Positions 17,304-27,200 of a DNA stretch of 64,000 nucleotides are shown here, in pieces (positions within the stretch are counted from its first letter, which is position 1; the number at the start of each line of letters is the position of its first letter). The stretch spans positions 1 to 64,000 of the forward strand of contig CAJUBP010000020.1 in NCBI GenBank assembly GCA_910584585.1. Direction: 5' to 3'. The notes under the pieces are model-generated. The model was given only the letters and a program-made list of their open reading frames with translations, was not told where the DNA came from and searched no databases. Both the position numbers and the translations under genes were made by a program. This stretch comes from an uncultured Lachnospiraceae bacterium. GTDB lineage: Bacteria; Bacillota; Clostridia; Lachnospirales; Lachnospiraceae.

Positions 17304-18164
17304 ATGAAAAAAGAGTTGGGTTCATTGAAGAGCTGGGGCTTCCTGATGGGAGGCAATCTGCTGTACGCGCTGGCTTTGGCGCTGTTTCTGACTGGAAATA
17401 ATATTGCGGCGGGAGGCCTTGCGGGAATTGCAGTGGTGCTCTGCAGTTTCCTGCCGCTGGGAGTGGGAATGCTGACTTTGGTTATGAATATTCCCATTCT
17501 GGCCAGCGCGGTTGTAATTAAAGGATGGCGGTATACCATAGGCACCATTGTCGCGGCGTTTTTGTATTCATTTACGGTGGAGATTCTTGACCGGATGATG
17601 CCGACGCTGACGGATGAACCGCTGGTGGCAGCTATTTTCGGCGGGGTGCTCTACGGAATCGGCATGACGCTGCTTACCGTCGGTAATGTGTCGGTGGGAG
17701 GCACGGATCTTTTGTGCCGTCTGCTGAATGAAAAGATACCGTCTTTAAGCGTTGCCAGACTGAGCCTGTTTATCGACGGGGGCATTGTGGTTCTGGCGAT
17801 GCTGGTATTTGGAAATGTGGAAGTGGGGCTGTATGCCATTGTGACAATTTTTGTTTGTTCCACGGTGGCTGACCGGGTGCTTCTGGGCATTGGACGGGGA
17901 AGCATCTGCCTTGTGGTCAGCGGGAAAGACGCGAAAGAAATTGCGTATCCTCTGATGGAGAAGCTGGGGCGGGCAGTGACCCGCTGGGACAGCAATGGCA
18001 TGTATACCGGTGAAGAAAGAAATGTTTTGATGGTGGCGGTGCGTCCCCGGGAAGTGTTTCAGGTGAAAACGCTTTTGAAGGAATTAGACCCCAGCGCTTT
18101 TGTGGTGGTGGTTCCGGCGAACGAGCTTATCGGAGGGCATTTCAGCGGAAGTAAAATAACTTGA
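17304..18164 (+). CDS. YitT family membrane protein
   Basis: This membrane protein, 286 residues, has about five hydrophobic segments in the N-terminal two thirds, with the family block GNNIAAGGLAGIA and VGNVSVGGTDLLCRLLNEK. A cytoplasmic DUF2179 domain follows (about 200-280: VSGKDAKEIAYPLMEKLGRAVT, EERNVLMVAVRPREV, DPSAFVVV). The family is widespread in Firmicutes and its function is not established. The start (ATG 17304, or GTG 17301) has no clear ribosome site and lies in the duplicated segment, so coupling to the symporter gene is likely. Confidence 0.85.
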   Translation: MKKELGSLKSWGFLMGGNLLYALALALFLTGNNIAAGGLAGIAVVLCSFLPLGVGMLTLVMNIPILASAVVIKGWRYTIGTIVAAFLYSFTVEILDRMMPTLTDEPLVAAIFGGVLYGIGMTLLTVGNVSVGGTDLLCRLLNEKIPSLSVARLSLFIDGGIVVLAMLVFGNVEVGLYAIVTIFVCSTVADRVLLGIGRGSICLVVSGKDAKEIAYPLMEKLGRAVTRWDSNGMYTGEERNVLMVAVRPREVFQVKTLLKELDPSAFVVVVPANELIGGHFSGSKIT

Positions 18165-18235
18165 TTGGGAGCGGTTTTGGGGCCCGGGAAACGGGAGATT
18201 CGGAACGCTGCCGAGATAAAACTAGGAGGAAGACT

Positions 18236-19516
18236 ATGGCTAAGACAAAAAACAGTGCAAAAATTATTACGCTTATTCTGATGATGCTGTCTTTGAACAC
18301 CATCTATGTGCTGCCTTATCTGATGTACACTTATTATACGCCTCTGCAGGAAGCAATGCGTCTGGTAGGGCAGGACGCGGCTTACGGAAAACTGCTGAAT
18401 GTGTATGGAATCGCGAATGTGATTTTATATCTGCCCGGCGGGTGGATTGCGGATAAATTTGACGCGAAGAAACTTTTGATTATCTCTATGATCGGCACAG
18501 GCGCTTTGGGACTGTGGGAAGCAACCTGGCCAAGCTATACCATGCTGATGGTGATTCATGTGGCGTGGGCGTTTACCACAGTGCTTACCTACTGGTCCGC
18601 ATCCATCAAATGTATCAACCTGATTGCAGGTTCTGATGAGCAGGGCAGTATGTTCGGAACCCTGGAGGCAGGGCGCGGGATTGTAGGAATTGTCCTGACA
18701 TCTTTCTTCGTGGCTATTTTTACAAAGTTTTCCGCAGACAGCGCAAAGGCTATGAGTTATGTGGTGGCTTCCTGCAGTATCGTTATGATTCTGGTTGGCG
18801 TTGCAATGATTTTCCTGATGCCGAAGACCAGCAGCGACGGTTCCACCAATGAAGGGCTTGTGGACAGTATCAAGGCTATGCTGTTTGCCTTCAAGCTGCC
18901 CATTACATATCTTCTGGCAGGGATGATCTGCGGTGCCTGCGTGGCACAGGCGGGAATTTCTTATCTTGCGCCTTATCTGGCCAATGTCTGCGGCATGGAT
19001 CAGAACATGACGGTTATTTTCGCAAATTACAACCGGACAGTCTGCACATTAATCGGCGCCGGCGTTTCCGCGATTGCGGCAAAGAAAATGGGACGTTCCA
19101 GCAAGTTTATGATTTACGCGGGAATCGGTTCTATCGTAAGTTATCTTGCATTGATCCTGGTTCCGGGTTCTGCGGCAACGATGTATCCGATTATGATCAT
19201 TATGATCTTTTCTACCTTATGTTATCCGGTGTTCCGTGCCCTGTATTATGCGGTAATTGATGAGATCGGAACATCCAAGAACCAGGTGGGCAGCGTTATC
19301 GGTATCGCTTCCCTGATCGGATTTTTGCCGGACACGTTCTATACTTCTGTGTGCGGCGCCCAGATTGAAGCGGATCCGGTGGGCGGATATCGTTTTGTGT
19401 TTATTACCTGTATGGCTGCTATGGCCCTTGGACTGGTGTGCGCAGTGATCAGCGACCGTCTGGTGCTGAAATACAGAAAGACGCCGGAATACCAGGCAAC
19501 CTTGAAGGAGGGTTAA
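18236..19516 (+). CDS. MFS transporter
   Basis: This 12-helix major facilitator is about 426 residues. The loop 2-3 signature reads GGWIADKFDAKKLLI. ATG 18236 follows CTAGGAGGAAG; an in-frame ORF reaches back to 18161, overlapping the previous stop, without a ribosome site. The order of helices and TTVLTYWSASIKCIN suggest an organic-acid or sugar-acid porter type, but the substrate is unknown. It is the island's second transporter, lying one base before the esterase gene, so it may export the product or import an ester. Confidence 0.85.
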   Translation: MAKTKNSAKIITLILMMLSLNTIYVLPYLMYTYYTPLQEAMRLVGQDAAYGKLLNVYGIANVILYLPGGWIADKFDAKKLLIISMIGTGALGLWEATWPSYTMLMVIHVAWAFTTVLTYWSASIKCINLIAGSDEQGSMFGTLEAGRGIVGIVLTSFFVAIFTKFSADSAKAMSYVVASCSIVMILVGVAMIFLMPKTSSDGSTNEGLVDSIKAMLFAFKLPITYLLAGMICGACVAQAGISYLAPYLANVCGMDQNMTVIFANYNRTVCTLIGAGVSAIAAKKMGRSSKFMIYAGIGSIVSYLALILVPGSAATMYPIMIIMIFSTLCYPVFRALYYAVIDEIGTSKNQVGSVIGIASLIGFLPDTFYTSVCGAQIEADPVGGYRFVFITCMAAMALGLVCAVISDRLVLKYRKTPEYQATLKEG

Positions 19517-19517
19517 T

Positions 19518-20534
19518 ATGTACGAATTTAAAATGCCGGAATGCCAAGTGAATATGGAAATCAATAAGCCGGATCCCTATCCCCTGCTGTCGGAAGGAAT
19601 GAAACGGGTCATTGACTATCAGGCGGAACATTCCAAAGATGCTTTTGACACCAACTGCAGTTGGACGGAGCTTCGGGAAAAATATATTGAAGAGCGTAAA
19701 TTCTGGAACGAAGGCGGGCCGGAGCCTTTCAAAGTTGTCAATACGGAAGTGGAAGGCCCCATCGGGCCGGTTCCGGTGCGGGTGTACTACCCGGATGAGA
19801 AGCCGGACAGAAACGCGCTGGTGTTTATCCATGGAGGCGGATTTACAGTTGGAAGTAACGACACCCACGACCGGATGATGCGTTGCATTATGGAATCCGG
19901 CGATTGTGTGGTGATTGGCGTGGACTATCATCTGGCGCCGGAAGCCAAATTCCCCATTCCGCTGTATGAATCTGCGGCAGTGATCCGTCATTTCCATGAA
20001 AATGCCCGGCAGTACAACATTTCTCCGGATAAAATGGCAATTGCCGGTGATTCCGGCGGCGCCAATCTTGCCCTGGCGGCCAACCTGTATCTGAGAGACG
20101 CCTTCGGCGGCAACGATTATATCAGTGCGCTTCTGCTCTATTATGGAAGCTACGGCATGTTTGACGGATATTCCTGGAGACTGAACGGAACGGCTTTGGA
20201 CGGTATGACTAAGGCGGATATGCTGGCCTATGTCAGCTATTATCTGGAAGAGGGGATGGCGGATATGGAAAATCCCTATTTCTCCACCCTGAACAATGAC
20301 CTGACCCACGGGGTTCCCGCAACTTATCTCTGCTGCGGGGAATTAGATCCTCTGCTGGGCGATTCTCAGGCCCTCCATGCCATCTTAAAGAGCCGGGGAG
20401 TACATACAAAGCTGGAGACTGTGCCCGGCGTACTCCATGCGTTTATGCATTACGGCCGTATGATGGAAGAGGCGGTTCACTGCCTGAAAGAAAGCGGAGA
20501 ATTCTACGTATCGGTGCGTAAAGGAGAAAATTAA
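19518..20534 (+). CDS. Alpha/beta hydrolase, HSL-type esterase
   Basis: This hormone-sensitive-lipase-type esterase, 338 residues, has the oxyanion motif HGGGFTVGS near 106 and the nucleophile elbow GDSGGAN near 180. A late Asp (CCGELDPLLGDS) and His (GVLHAFMHYG) complete the triad. AAGGAGGG lies directly before the ATG, overlapping the end of the MFS gene. It is cytoplasmic with no signal peptide. An esterase at the end of the island suggests the natural substrate may enter as an ester that is cleaved before CoA activation; that is inference. A strong terminator follows. Confidence 0.88.
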   Translation: MYEFKMPECQVNMEINKPDPYPLLSEGMKRVIDYQAEHSKDAFDTNCSWTELREKYIEERKFWNEGGPEPFKVVNTEVEGPIGPVPVRVYYPDEKPDRNALVFIHGGGFTVGSNDTHDRMMRCIMESGDCVVIGVDYHLAPEAKFPIPLYESAAVIRHFHENARQYNISPDKMAIAGDSGGANLALAANLYLRDAFGGNDYISALLLYYGSYGMFDGYSWRLNGTALDGMTKADMLAYVSYYLEEGMADMENPYFSTLNNDLTHGVPATYLCCGELDPLLGDSQALHAILKSRGVHTKLETVPGVLHAFMHYGRMMEEAVHCLKESGEFYVSVRKGEN

Positions 20535-20577
20535 AAATAGCGTTGAATGATATTCCGACTGTACAGGAGGAATAAAT

Positions 20578-20641
20578 AAAAAAGCGTCGCTGTACCACCC
20601 GGCTGTTTCCTGGCCAAGGTTGGGTGCAGCGACGCTTTTTT
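20578..20641 (+). terminator. Terminator of the acyl-CoA operon
   Basis: Perfect 15-bp arms AAAAAAGCGTCGCTG (20578-20592) and CAGCGACGCTTTTTT (20627-20641) enclose a 34-nt loop with a further ACCC/GGGT pairing. With A-tract and T-tract on both sides it can act in both directions. It closes the plus-strand operon that starts at 8940. Confidence 0.9.
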
Positions 20642-20706
20642 ATTGTCTGTATAATGAGGTTAAAACCCTCGCTTTCAGGCGAAACTTTTAGGTCAACCCC
20701 GTATCT

Positions 20707-20747
20707 TCAAGTTTAGAATAAGGTAAAAACACAAATACTAAACTTGA
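20707..20747 (+). promoter_or_regulatory. Leader hairpin beside tnpA ribosome site
   Basis: TCAAGTTTAG (20707-20716) and CTAAACTTGA (20738-20747) are perfectly inverted. The last two bases of the second arm begin the ribosome site GAGGTG (20746-20751) of tnpA. IS200 is known to repress transposase translation with such a leader stem, so the same role is likely here. Confidence 0.65.
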
Positions 20748-20757
20748 GGTGAAGAAT

Positions 20758-21192
20758 ATGGATTATTACAGAAAAACGTCACATTGTACGTATGACATCA
20801 AGTATCATTTAGTATGGATTACGAAATATAGGAAACCTGTAATTACAGGACAAATAGCAGTTCGGACAAGGGAATTGATAAGACTCGCCTGCCAGAGTAA
20901 TGAAGTGGAGATTCTGGCAGGGCATGTAGGCGCCGACCATATCCATATGTTGTTGTCTGTCCCACCATACTTGTCGGCGAGTAAATTAGTTCAGTATATC
21001 AAAGGGAACACTTCCAGAAAATTGCAGATGGAGTATAAAGAATTGAATAAACAATTCTGGGGGCAGCATTTGTGGGCAAGGGGATATTTTGTGGCAAGCA
21101 GTGGGAATGTAACGGATGAAGTCATCAAAGAGTACATCCAGAATCAGGACTTACAGGAGAACAGCAAATCAGACAATTTCGAAATAGGATAA
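20758..21192 (+). CDS. tnpA: IS200/IS605 family transposase TnpA
   Basis: This is a Y1 HUH single-strand transposase of 144 residues, a normal length. It has HLVWITKYRKPVI at the start, the HUH pair in GADHIHMLLSVPP (about residues 61-63), KGNTSRKLQ, FWGQHLWARGYFVASSG, and the catalytic tyrosine near 126 in VIKEYIQNQ. I chose ATG 20758 after GAGGTGAAGA; a GTG three codons earlier is possible. All key residues are present, so it may be active. Confidence 0.92.
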   Translation: MDYYRKTSHCTYDIKYHLVWITKYRKPVITGQIAVRTRELIRLACQSNEVEILAGHVGADHIHMLLSVPPYLSASKLVQYIKGNTSRKLQMEYKELNKQFWGQHLWARGYFVASSGNVTDEVIKEYIQNQDLQENSKSDNFEIG

Positions 21193-21302
21193 GAGAAGAA
21201 TGGGAAGAGATAGCCTAGAAAATGTGCAACTTTAGGCTGCTTCAGCAACAAGATAAACCTACCGGCTTTAGCCGGTAGGTTCAATTATCTAAGGAACTTA
21301 TA

Positions 21303-21512
21303 CTTCGATACACAGGAAAGGCAGGATGGCACTTTGCCTAAGCAAACGATTCATGGGCGTCTTTAGTAAAAGCGAAATCCACTGCTTACGAAGACTTAGG
21401 AAGGAAGGCTTTCCTGACTTTCTTAGTCTACGTTAGCAGTTAGTTCGCCGGAACGTTGCCCAGTTTGTGTGGCAAAGGGCCATCCTGCCTTTCCGTCCGT
21501 GCCCCAATATGA
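21303..21512. repeat. 210-bp palindromic dispersed repeat, copy B
   Basis: This is the second copy of the element at 3071-3279, in the same orientation. Its ends form a perfect 16-bp inverted repeat: GGAAAGGCAGGATGGC (21315-21330) and GCCATCCTGCCTTTCC (21479-21494). Inside are CGAAATCCACTGCTTA, AGGAAGGCTTTCCTGA and TTGCCCAGTTTGTGTGGC, shared with copy A. No ORF fits. It fills the gap between the IS element and the LacI-type gene. Confidence 0.75.
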
Positions 21513-21528
21513 TGCTTTGTTATATACG

Positions 21529-22572
21529 CTACAATTCCACATAAGTAGGCGGATCCGGATCCAGAACCACCCGCAGGTTCACATCTTCCCCCCGCAGCTG
21601 GCTCAGCAGAAGCCTGGCGCTTTCCCTCCCGCCCCGGATGAAGCCCGGACGGCTGGTAAGCACCCGAATATTAGGAATTACAGGAATATCCGCGTCTGAG
21701 AGCAGGGCAATTTTGAACCTTTTGTCATTTCTCTGGTAAAGGGCGATACAGAGATGCTTGACCATGACGCCCCAGCTGCATACCACGGCGTCGCCTTCTT
21801 CAAAGGAAGTCAGGTGAGGCATCACGTTCTGCACCAGAGATTGCCGGCACACATCATCAATGAGCGGATAACGGTCATTGGGAGAGGCATTATCCGGAAT
21901 ACACGGCATTTTACAGACTTCGATCAGAGTTCTGGGATACAGTTCCCTGGCTTTTTCCAGGCCGGTGACGCGGTAAGCCTCCTGAAAAGTAGGCACGTCC
22001 GGCTGCCAGTACAGAATTCTTTTGGCGCCTTCCCCGAACAGGCGGCACGCCACCTCGAAAGCTCCCTTTTCATAGTCGAAGCTGACGCTGGCCAGGCTTT
22101 CTTCGTCGGGGCAGCAGTCACAGGCCACAAAGGGAAGGTTGTATGATTCAATATTCTTGCAGCAGGCTGGGGAGAGGCCGTCAGAGGAAATATAGATAAT
22201 GCCGTCTGCCCGCCGCTGCAGTACGCTGTCAAGGTAATAAGGGTTCTTCATATTGTCCCTGGTCTGAAATCCGGTGAGCAGAAGGCCGTATCCTTCCGTT
22301 CCCAGTTCTTCCCGGATTCCCTGAAGAATTCCGCTGAACCGGGTGTGGGTAATGGATTTCTCAAGGGCCACGGTAATGCAGTGTGTACTGTCGCTGCGCA
22401 GGGAACGGGCGTTCTCGTTTGGGATGTAATTCAGGTTCCTTGCGGTTTCGATGACTTTCCTTCTGGTCTTATCTGAAATTTTCTGGTTGGGGTTCTTATT
22501 CAATACATAAGAAACGGTGGTGTGCGAGACGCCTGCCGCCGCAGCGATGTCTTTAATGGTTGTTCTTTGCAT
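21529..22572 (-). CDS. LacI family transcriptional regulator
   Basis: This LacI/GalR regulator is 347 residues. The N-terminal helix-turn-helix and hinge are standard (TTIKDIAAAAGVSHTTVSYVL, in two parts: TTIKDIAAAAG and VSHTTVSYVLNK; then YIPNENARSLR). A periplasmic-binding-protein-like effector domain follows (ADGIIYISSDG, FVACDCCPDEES, PVIPNIRVLTSRPGF). It is cytoplasmic and binds operator DNA until a small ligand is bound. It is transcribed away from the rubredoxin-flavoprotein gene, with the acyl-CoA island downstream on the other strand; its target is not evident. The DNA just upstream is AT-rich without an obvious palindromic operator. Confidence 0.92.
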   Translation of the reverse strand: MQRTTIKDIAAAAGVSHTTVSYVLNKNPNQKISDKTRRKVIETARNLNYIPNENARSLRSDSTHCITVALEKSITHTRFSGILQGIREELGTEGYGLLLTGFQTRDNMKNPYYLDSVLQRRADGIIYISSDGLSPACCKNIESYNLPFVACDCCPDEESLASVSFDYEKGAFEVACRLFGEGAKRILYWQPDVPTFQEAYRVTGLEKARELYPRTLIEVCKMPCIPDNASPNDRYPLIDDVCRQSLVQNVMPHLTSFEEGDAVVCSWGVMVKHLCIALYQRNDKRFKIALLSDADIPVIPNIRVLTSRPGFIRGGRESARLLLSQLRGEDVNLRVVLDPDPPTYVEL

Positions 22573-22690
22573 GATATGTTTGTTTCCTTTGTTGCCTTTT
22601 CAATAAATTTTTCTTTGATCATATCATCTTTTTTCCATGCTTTCAAGTAAATTTTTGCATAAATCAAAAGAAAGGATATGGCATTTTCAA

Positions 22691-22719
22691 TTGACAAAAG
22701 CAGGGAAATAAAATACAAT
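22691..22719 (+). promoter_or_regulatory. Promoter of the rubredoxin-flavoprotein/kinase operon
   Basis: TTGACA (22691-22696), a 17-bp spacer and TACAAT (22714-22719) form a strong promoter about 80 bp upstream of ATG 22800. The leader has a small hairpin, CGGAT around an AT-rich loop to ATCCG (22739-22760). Confidence 0.75.
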
Positions 22720-22799
22720 TTTTTATAGGATTGCGCTGCGGATTTTTAATTTTTTATCCGTGTTTAAAATATAGGAAAAAATCACAAGGAGGAAGAAAA

Positions 22800-24185
22800 A
22801 TGGTATACAAATGCAGTGTCTGCGGTTATATTTTTGATGAGAAGGTACAGGGCAGATCTTTTTCGGAGTTAAAGGAGTGTCCCCTTTGCAAACAGCCGGC
22901 GGAGAAATTTGAATTGATATACCAGGAAGAGCCTGAGAGGAAGGAACCCGCGAAAGAGACGGATTTGAGTTATCCCAAAGACACGAGAAGGACAGACAAT
23001 AGTTACCGCTATATGAAAGAGATTCACGAGATGGCAGTGACCGGGAAATCGGCAATTGAGGCCATGGGAACCTTAAAGAAGATGCCGGACTGGGATGATA
23101 TCTTAGTGCTGGGGGCTCAGTTAAATCCGCCGCCCTTAGAAGAGCATGCGGAGGTGTCTCTTAAGACCGTGATTGGAAAACACGCAAAGAAGCCTATGGT
23201 ATTGGAAATGCCGGTCTATATTTCCCATATGTCTTTCGGCGCTCTGTCCAGAGAAAGCAAAATCGCCCTCTCGAAAGGAAGCGCCATGGCAAAGACCGCG
23301 ATGTGCAGCGGAGAAGGAGGAATTCTCCCGGAGGAAAAGGCGGCTGCTTATAAATACATATTCGAATATGTGCCGAACCAGTACAGTGTCACAGATGAAA
23401 ATCTGAAATCATCCGACGCCATCGAAATTAAAATCGGCCAGGGAACCAAGCCCGGCATGGGAGGGCATCTGCCCGGAAGCAAGGTGACGCCGGAAATTGC
23501 GGCGATCCGTGAGAAGCCTCTGGGGGAAGATGTGATAAGTCCCTCGAAATTCCCGGGAATTGACACAAAGGAAGATTTAAAAAATCTGGTGACAGAGCTC
23601 CGCGCCCGCAGCGAAGGGCGCCCCATCGGAATTAAAATTGCCGCGGGACGGATTGAGAAGGATCTGGAATACTGTGTGTTTGCGGAGCCTGATTTTATTA
23701 CGATAGATGGAAGAGGAGGGGCTACAGGAGCGTCTCCGGCCATTATCCGGGATTCTGCCAGCGTGCCTACGGTTTTTGCCCTTTCCCGGGCAAGGAAATA
23801 CTTAGATTCGGTCCATGCGGAGATTGCTCTGGTGATTACCGGAGGTCTTAGAGTTTCTTCCGATTTTGCGAAAGCGATTGCCATGGGAGCGGACGCAGTG
23901 GCGGTGGCTTCCGCGGCGATGGTGGCGGCGGCGTGCCAGCAGTACCGGATCTGCGGAACTGGCATGTGTCCGGTGGGGATGGCGACCCAGGACCCGGAAT
24001 TGAGAAAACGGTTTCAGGAGGACGCTTCTGCCCAAAGAGTGGCAAATTATCTGAACTGTTCGGCAGAGGAACTGCGGACCTTTGCCCGGATTACCGGACA
24101 TGAGGATATCCATGAATTAACGGTGGAAGATTTGTGCACGATCAGCAGAGAAATTTCGGAGAATACAGATATTCCTCATGCGTAA
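22800..24185 (+). CDS. Rubredoxin domain fused to FMN-binding glutamate synthase-like domain
   Basis: This 461-residue protein begins with a rubredoxin-like iron site (CSVCGYIFDE and CPLCKQ, four cysteines in the first 40 residues). It continues as the FMN-binding domain of the glutamate synthase large subunit: HISHMSFGALSR-type segment (YISHMSFGALSRES), GQGTKPGMGGHLPG, DGRGGATGASP, ITGGLRVSSDFAKA, and the cluster-binding CRICGTGMCPVGMATQ-like block (YRICGTGMCPVGMATQD). It lacks the glutaminase and reductase parts of true GOGAT. The family is common in Clostridia and the reaction is not established. ATG 22800 follows AAGGAGGAAG. The kinase gene starts 24 bp downstream, so they are probably one operon. 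Confidence 0.88.
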   Translation: MVYKCSVCGYIFDEKVQGRSFSELKECPLCKQPAEKFELIYQEEPERKEPAKETDLSYPKDTRRTDNSYRYMKEIHEMAVTGKSAIEAMGTLKKMPDWDDILVLGAQLNPPPLEEHAEVSLKTVIGKHAKKPMVLEMPVYISHMSFGALSRESKIALSKGSAMAKTAMCSGEGGILPEEKAAAYKYIFEYVPNQYSVTDENLKSSDAIEIKIGQGTKPGMGGHLPGSKVTPEIAAIREKPLGEDVISPSKFPGIDTKEDLKNLVTELRARSEGRPIGIKIAAGRIEKDLEYCVFAEPDFITIDGRGGATGASPAIIRDSASVPTVFALSRARKYLDSVHAEIALVITGGLRVSSDFAKAIAMGADAVAVASAAMVAAACQQYRICGTGMCPVGMATQDPELRKRFQEDASAQRVANYLNCSAEELRTFARITGHEDIHELTVEDLCTISREISENTDIPHA

Positions 24186-24209
24186 ATAAGGATAACGAGG
24201 AGAAACAGT

Positions 24210-27200
24210 ATGTATCATTGTCATGTACAATTTTATTTCCTGGGCCGGGCATGCAGCGTATTTGATAAGATAAAAGAAATGCCGCCGCTGGAGCATTTTA
24301 CCCATGAATATGCAGAGAGCGAGAGCCTGGAAGAGCCGCTGGCGGTGAAAGCGGATGTGATTCTGGCAGATTTGGGGACGTTGGAGGCAGAAACGATCCG
24401 GCTGCTGATTTCGGTGAAACGATCCGAGGCCCAGTTAATTCTGCTGGCCGAAAAGGGGCAGGCGGATCGCCTGAAGGGGGAACTGGCGGCGGTGAAAGAT
24501 ATCTGGATTTGCCCCATGTCGGAGGAAGAAACAAAATTCCGTTTTCTCAGATGGCAGCAGTCCTATCAAAGAGACAAAGATTTCTGGCAGACCAGCCATT
24601 ATTTTGAAACTGTCATCAATGGCGTGCCGAACCTTATCTGGTTTAAGGATAAAAACGGAATTCATGAGAAAGTGAATGACAGCTTCTGCAAAGCCGTGAA
24701 TAAGAGCAGACAGCAGGTGGAAGGCCGCGGACATGCTTACATCTGGGATGTGGAGCATGACGATCCCGCCTGCATTGAATCAGAAGCGGAGGTTATGCGA
24801 AAGAAGCAGACCTGCGTTTCAGAAGAAGTGATTCAGACGGGAGCAGGTGCCCGGATTCTGACCACTTATAAATCCCCTCTCTATAATGTGGACGGCAGCG
24901 TGATGGGAACGGTGGGAGTAGCTATTGACATCACCCAGGAGCGGGCCTATGAGCGGGAGATTATTCAGAAAAATGAAACTTTGGAAAAAATCTTTACCAC
25001 CATAGACTGCGGCGTGATACGCCATTCCATAGACGGCACGCAGGTTTTCAGCATTAATCGGGCGGCTCTTGAGATTCTGGGATATCAGTCGGAGGAAGCG
25101 TTTCTGGCGGATGGATTTGACATGGTTGCCGGATCTGTTCTGGAAGAAGACAAAGCGAAGCTCCGCAATTGCATCCGTTCTCTGGAAAAAGTGGGAGACA
25201 GCGTCAGCACAGAGTACCGGGTGCGGCATGAGGACGGGAAAATGCTGCACGTAATGGGGACAGTCAAGCTGTTAGAAGAGAAAGGGGAGAGGTTTTATCA
25301 GCGGTTCCTGTTAGACTGTACGGCTCAGAAACTGGAAGAAAAAGAAAATGAAAAGCGCCATACAGAATTGATTCAGGCATTGGGCATTGATTACAGTATC
25401 GTCTGCTTTCTGGATCTGGATACGGAGACTGTGATCCTTTTGCGCAATAACGGAGAAGAGGGCAGCGCGTTTGTGCCCGGCGCGGACGGAACGATTTCGT
25501 TCCGGGAGGGTATGGAACGTTACATACAGGAGTCTGTGTATGAAGAAGACAGAGAGGCGCTTCGGCAGTTCGCGGCAAGTGAGAGCCTGAAAAAAGAGAT
25601 GGCGGACAGGATTGTGAGCCATAGGAATTACCGGGCATTAAAAGAAGGCGCCATCCGTTATTTTCAACTGAAGGTGGTCCGTATCGGAGAGTGGAGCGGG
25701 CAGCGGGGTCTGGTGCTTGGGTTCCGCAGCGTGGATGAAGAAACCCGCAGAGAAATGGAGAAGAAGAGCCTGCTGGAAGACGCGCTGACGCAGGCCAACC
25801 GGGCGAATAAGGCCAAGAGCACGTTTCTGTCCAATATGTCACATGATATCCGCACGCCTATGAACGCGATTGTGGGCTTTACAACCCTTGCCCTTGCCCA
25901 TTTGGGCGACGGGGAGCAGGTGGAGGAATATCTGAAAAAGATCAAGACTTCCGGGAATCATCTGCTGAGCCTGATTAATGATGTGCTGGACATGAGCCGG
26001 ATTGAGAGCGGCAAGATGCATCTGGATGAAAATCCCTGCAGCCTGCCGGACATTCTTCACGGGCTGAGAAATATTCTGCTGGCTGATATTCACGCAAAAC
26101 AGTTGGAATTGTATATTGACGCTGTGGACGTGCTGGACGAAGAAGTTTACTGCGACAAACTGCGGTTGAATCAGGTGCTTTTGAATCTTTTGAGCAACGC
26201 GGTCAAATACACCGGATCAGGCGGCGTTGTCAGCATGCGGGTGACAGAGAAGCCCGGAGCGCCCCAGGGATACGCCAATTATGAGTTCAATATCAAGGAT
26301 ACGGGAATCGGCATGAGCCGGGAATTTGTATCCCATATTTTTGAACCCTTTGAGCGGGAGCAGTGCAGCACCACCAGCGGAATTCAGGGCACCGGCCTTG
26401 GAATGGCCATTACCAAGAATATCGTGGATATGATGAACGGATCCATTGAGGTGAAGAGTGAGCAGGGCACAGGTACGGAAGTAATTCTCTGCTTTACGTT
26501 CCGTCTCCATGAGGACGGGAAGGAACCTGAGGATATTCCGGAATTGAAAAACTGCAGAGCCCTTGTGGTAGATGATGATTTTAACACCTGCGACAGCGTA
26601 ACCTATATGCTGAGCCAGATTGGAATGCGGGCGGAGTGGACGCTGTCAGGCAAAGAAGCGCTGCTGCGCACCCATCAGGCGGTGACGCGGGATGATATGT
26701 ACACCGTCTATATGATTGACTGGATGCTGCCGGACATGAACGGCATTGAGGTTACCAGAAGAATCCGCAAGGAAATGGGAGAACATGTGCCGATTATTCT
26801 TCTGACGGCTTATGACTGGCTGGAAATTGAGGATGAGGCCAAAGAAGCGGGAATTACGGCGTTTTGCAGCAAGCCGCTGTTTCTGTCTGAACTGCGGAAT
26901 TGTCTGCATTCCATTGTGGATACGGAGGAAAACGGCGGGCAGCAGGGAAGGGATGGGACGGACAAACGTTATACCGGACGCATTCTGTTAGCAGAAGACA
27001 ATGAGCTGAATCAGGAAATCGCCCAGGTAATTCTGGGAGACGCGGGATTTACCATAGATGTTGCCGGAAACGGACAGATTGCGGTAGATATGCTCAAATG
27101 CTCGGAACCCGGCTATTACCAGGCGGTACTGATGGATGTCCGCATGCCGGTGATGAACGGATATGAAGCCACCAGGGCGATCCGTCAGCTGGAGAATCAG

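Larger units (their letters stand above)
20655..21290 (+). mobile_element. IS200/IS605-type element with tnpA only
   Basis: The element encodes one Y1 transposase. The right end has a perfect hairpin, AACCTACCGGC (21256-21266), TTTA, GCCGGTAGGTT (21271-21281), followed by TCAA as in IS608-type right ends. The left end near 20658 carries a short stem TCGC/GCGA. Exact ends are not resolved. There is no tnpB and so no TnpB guide RNA partner. Confidence 0.7.
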
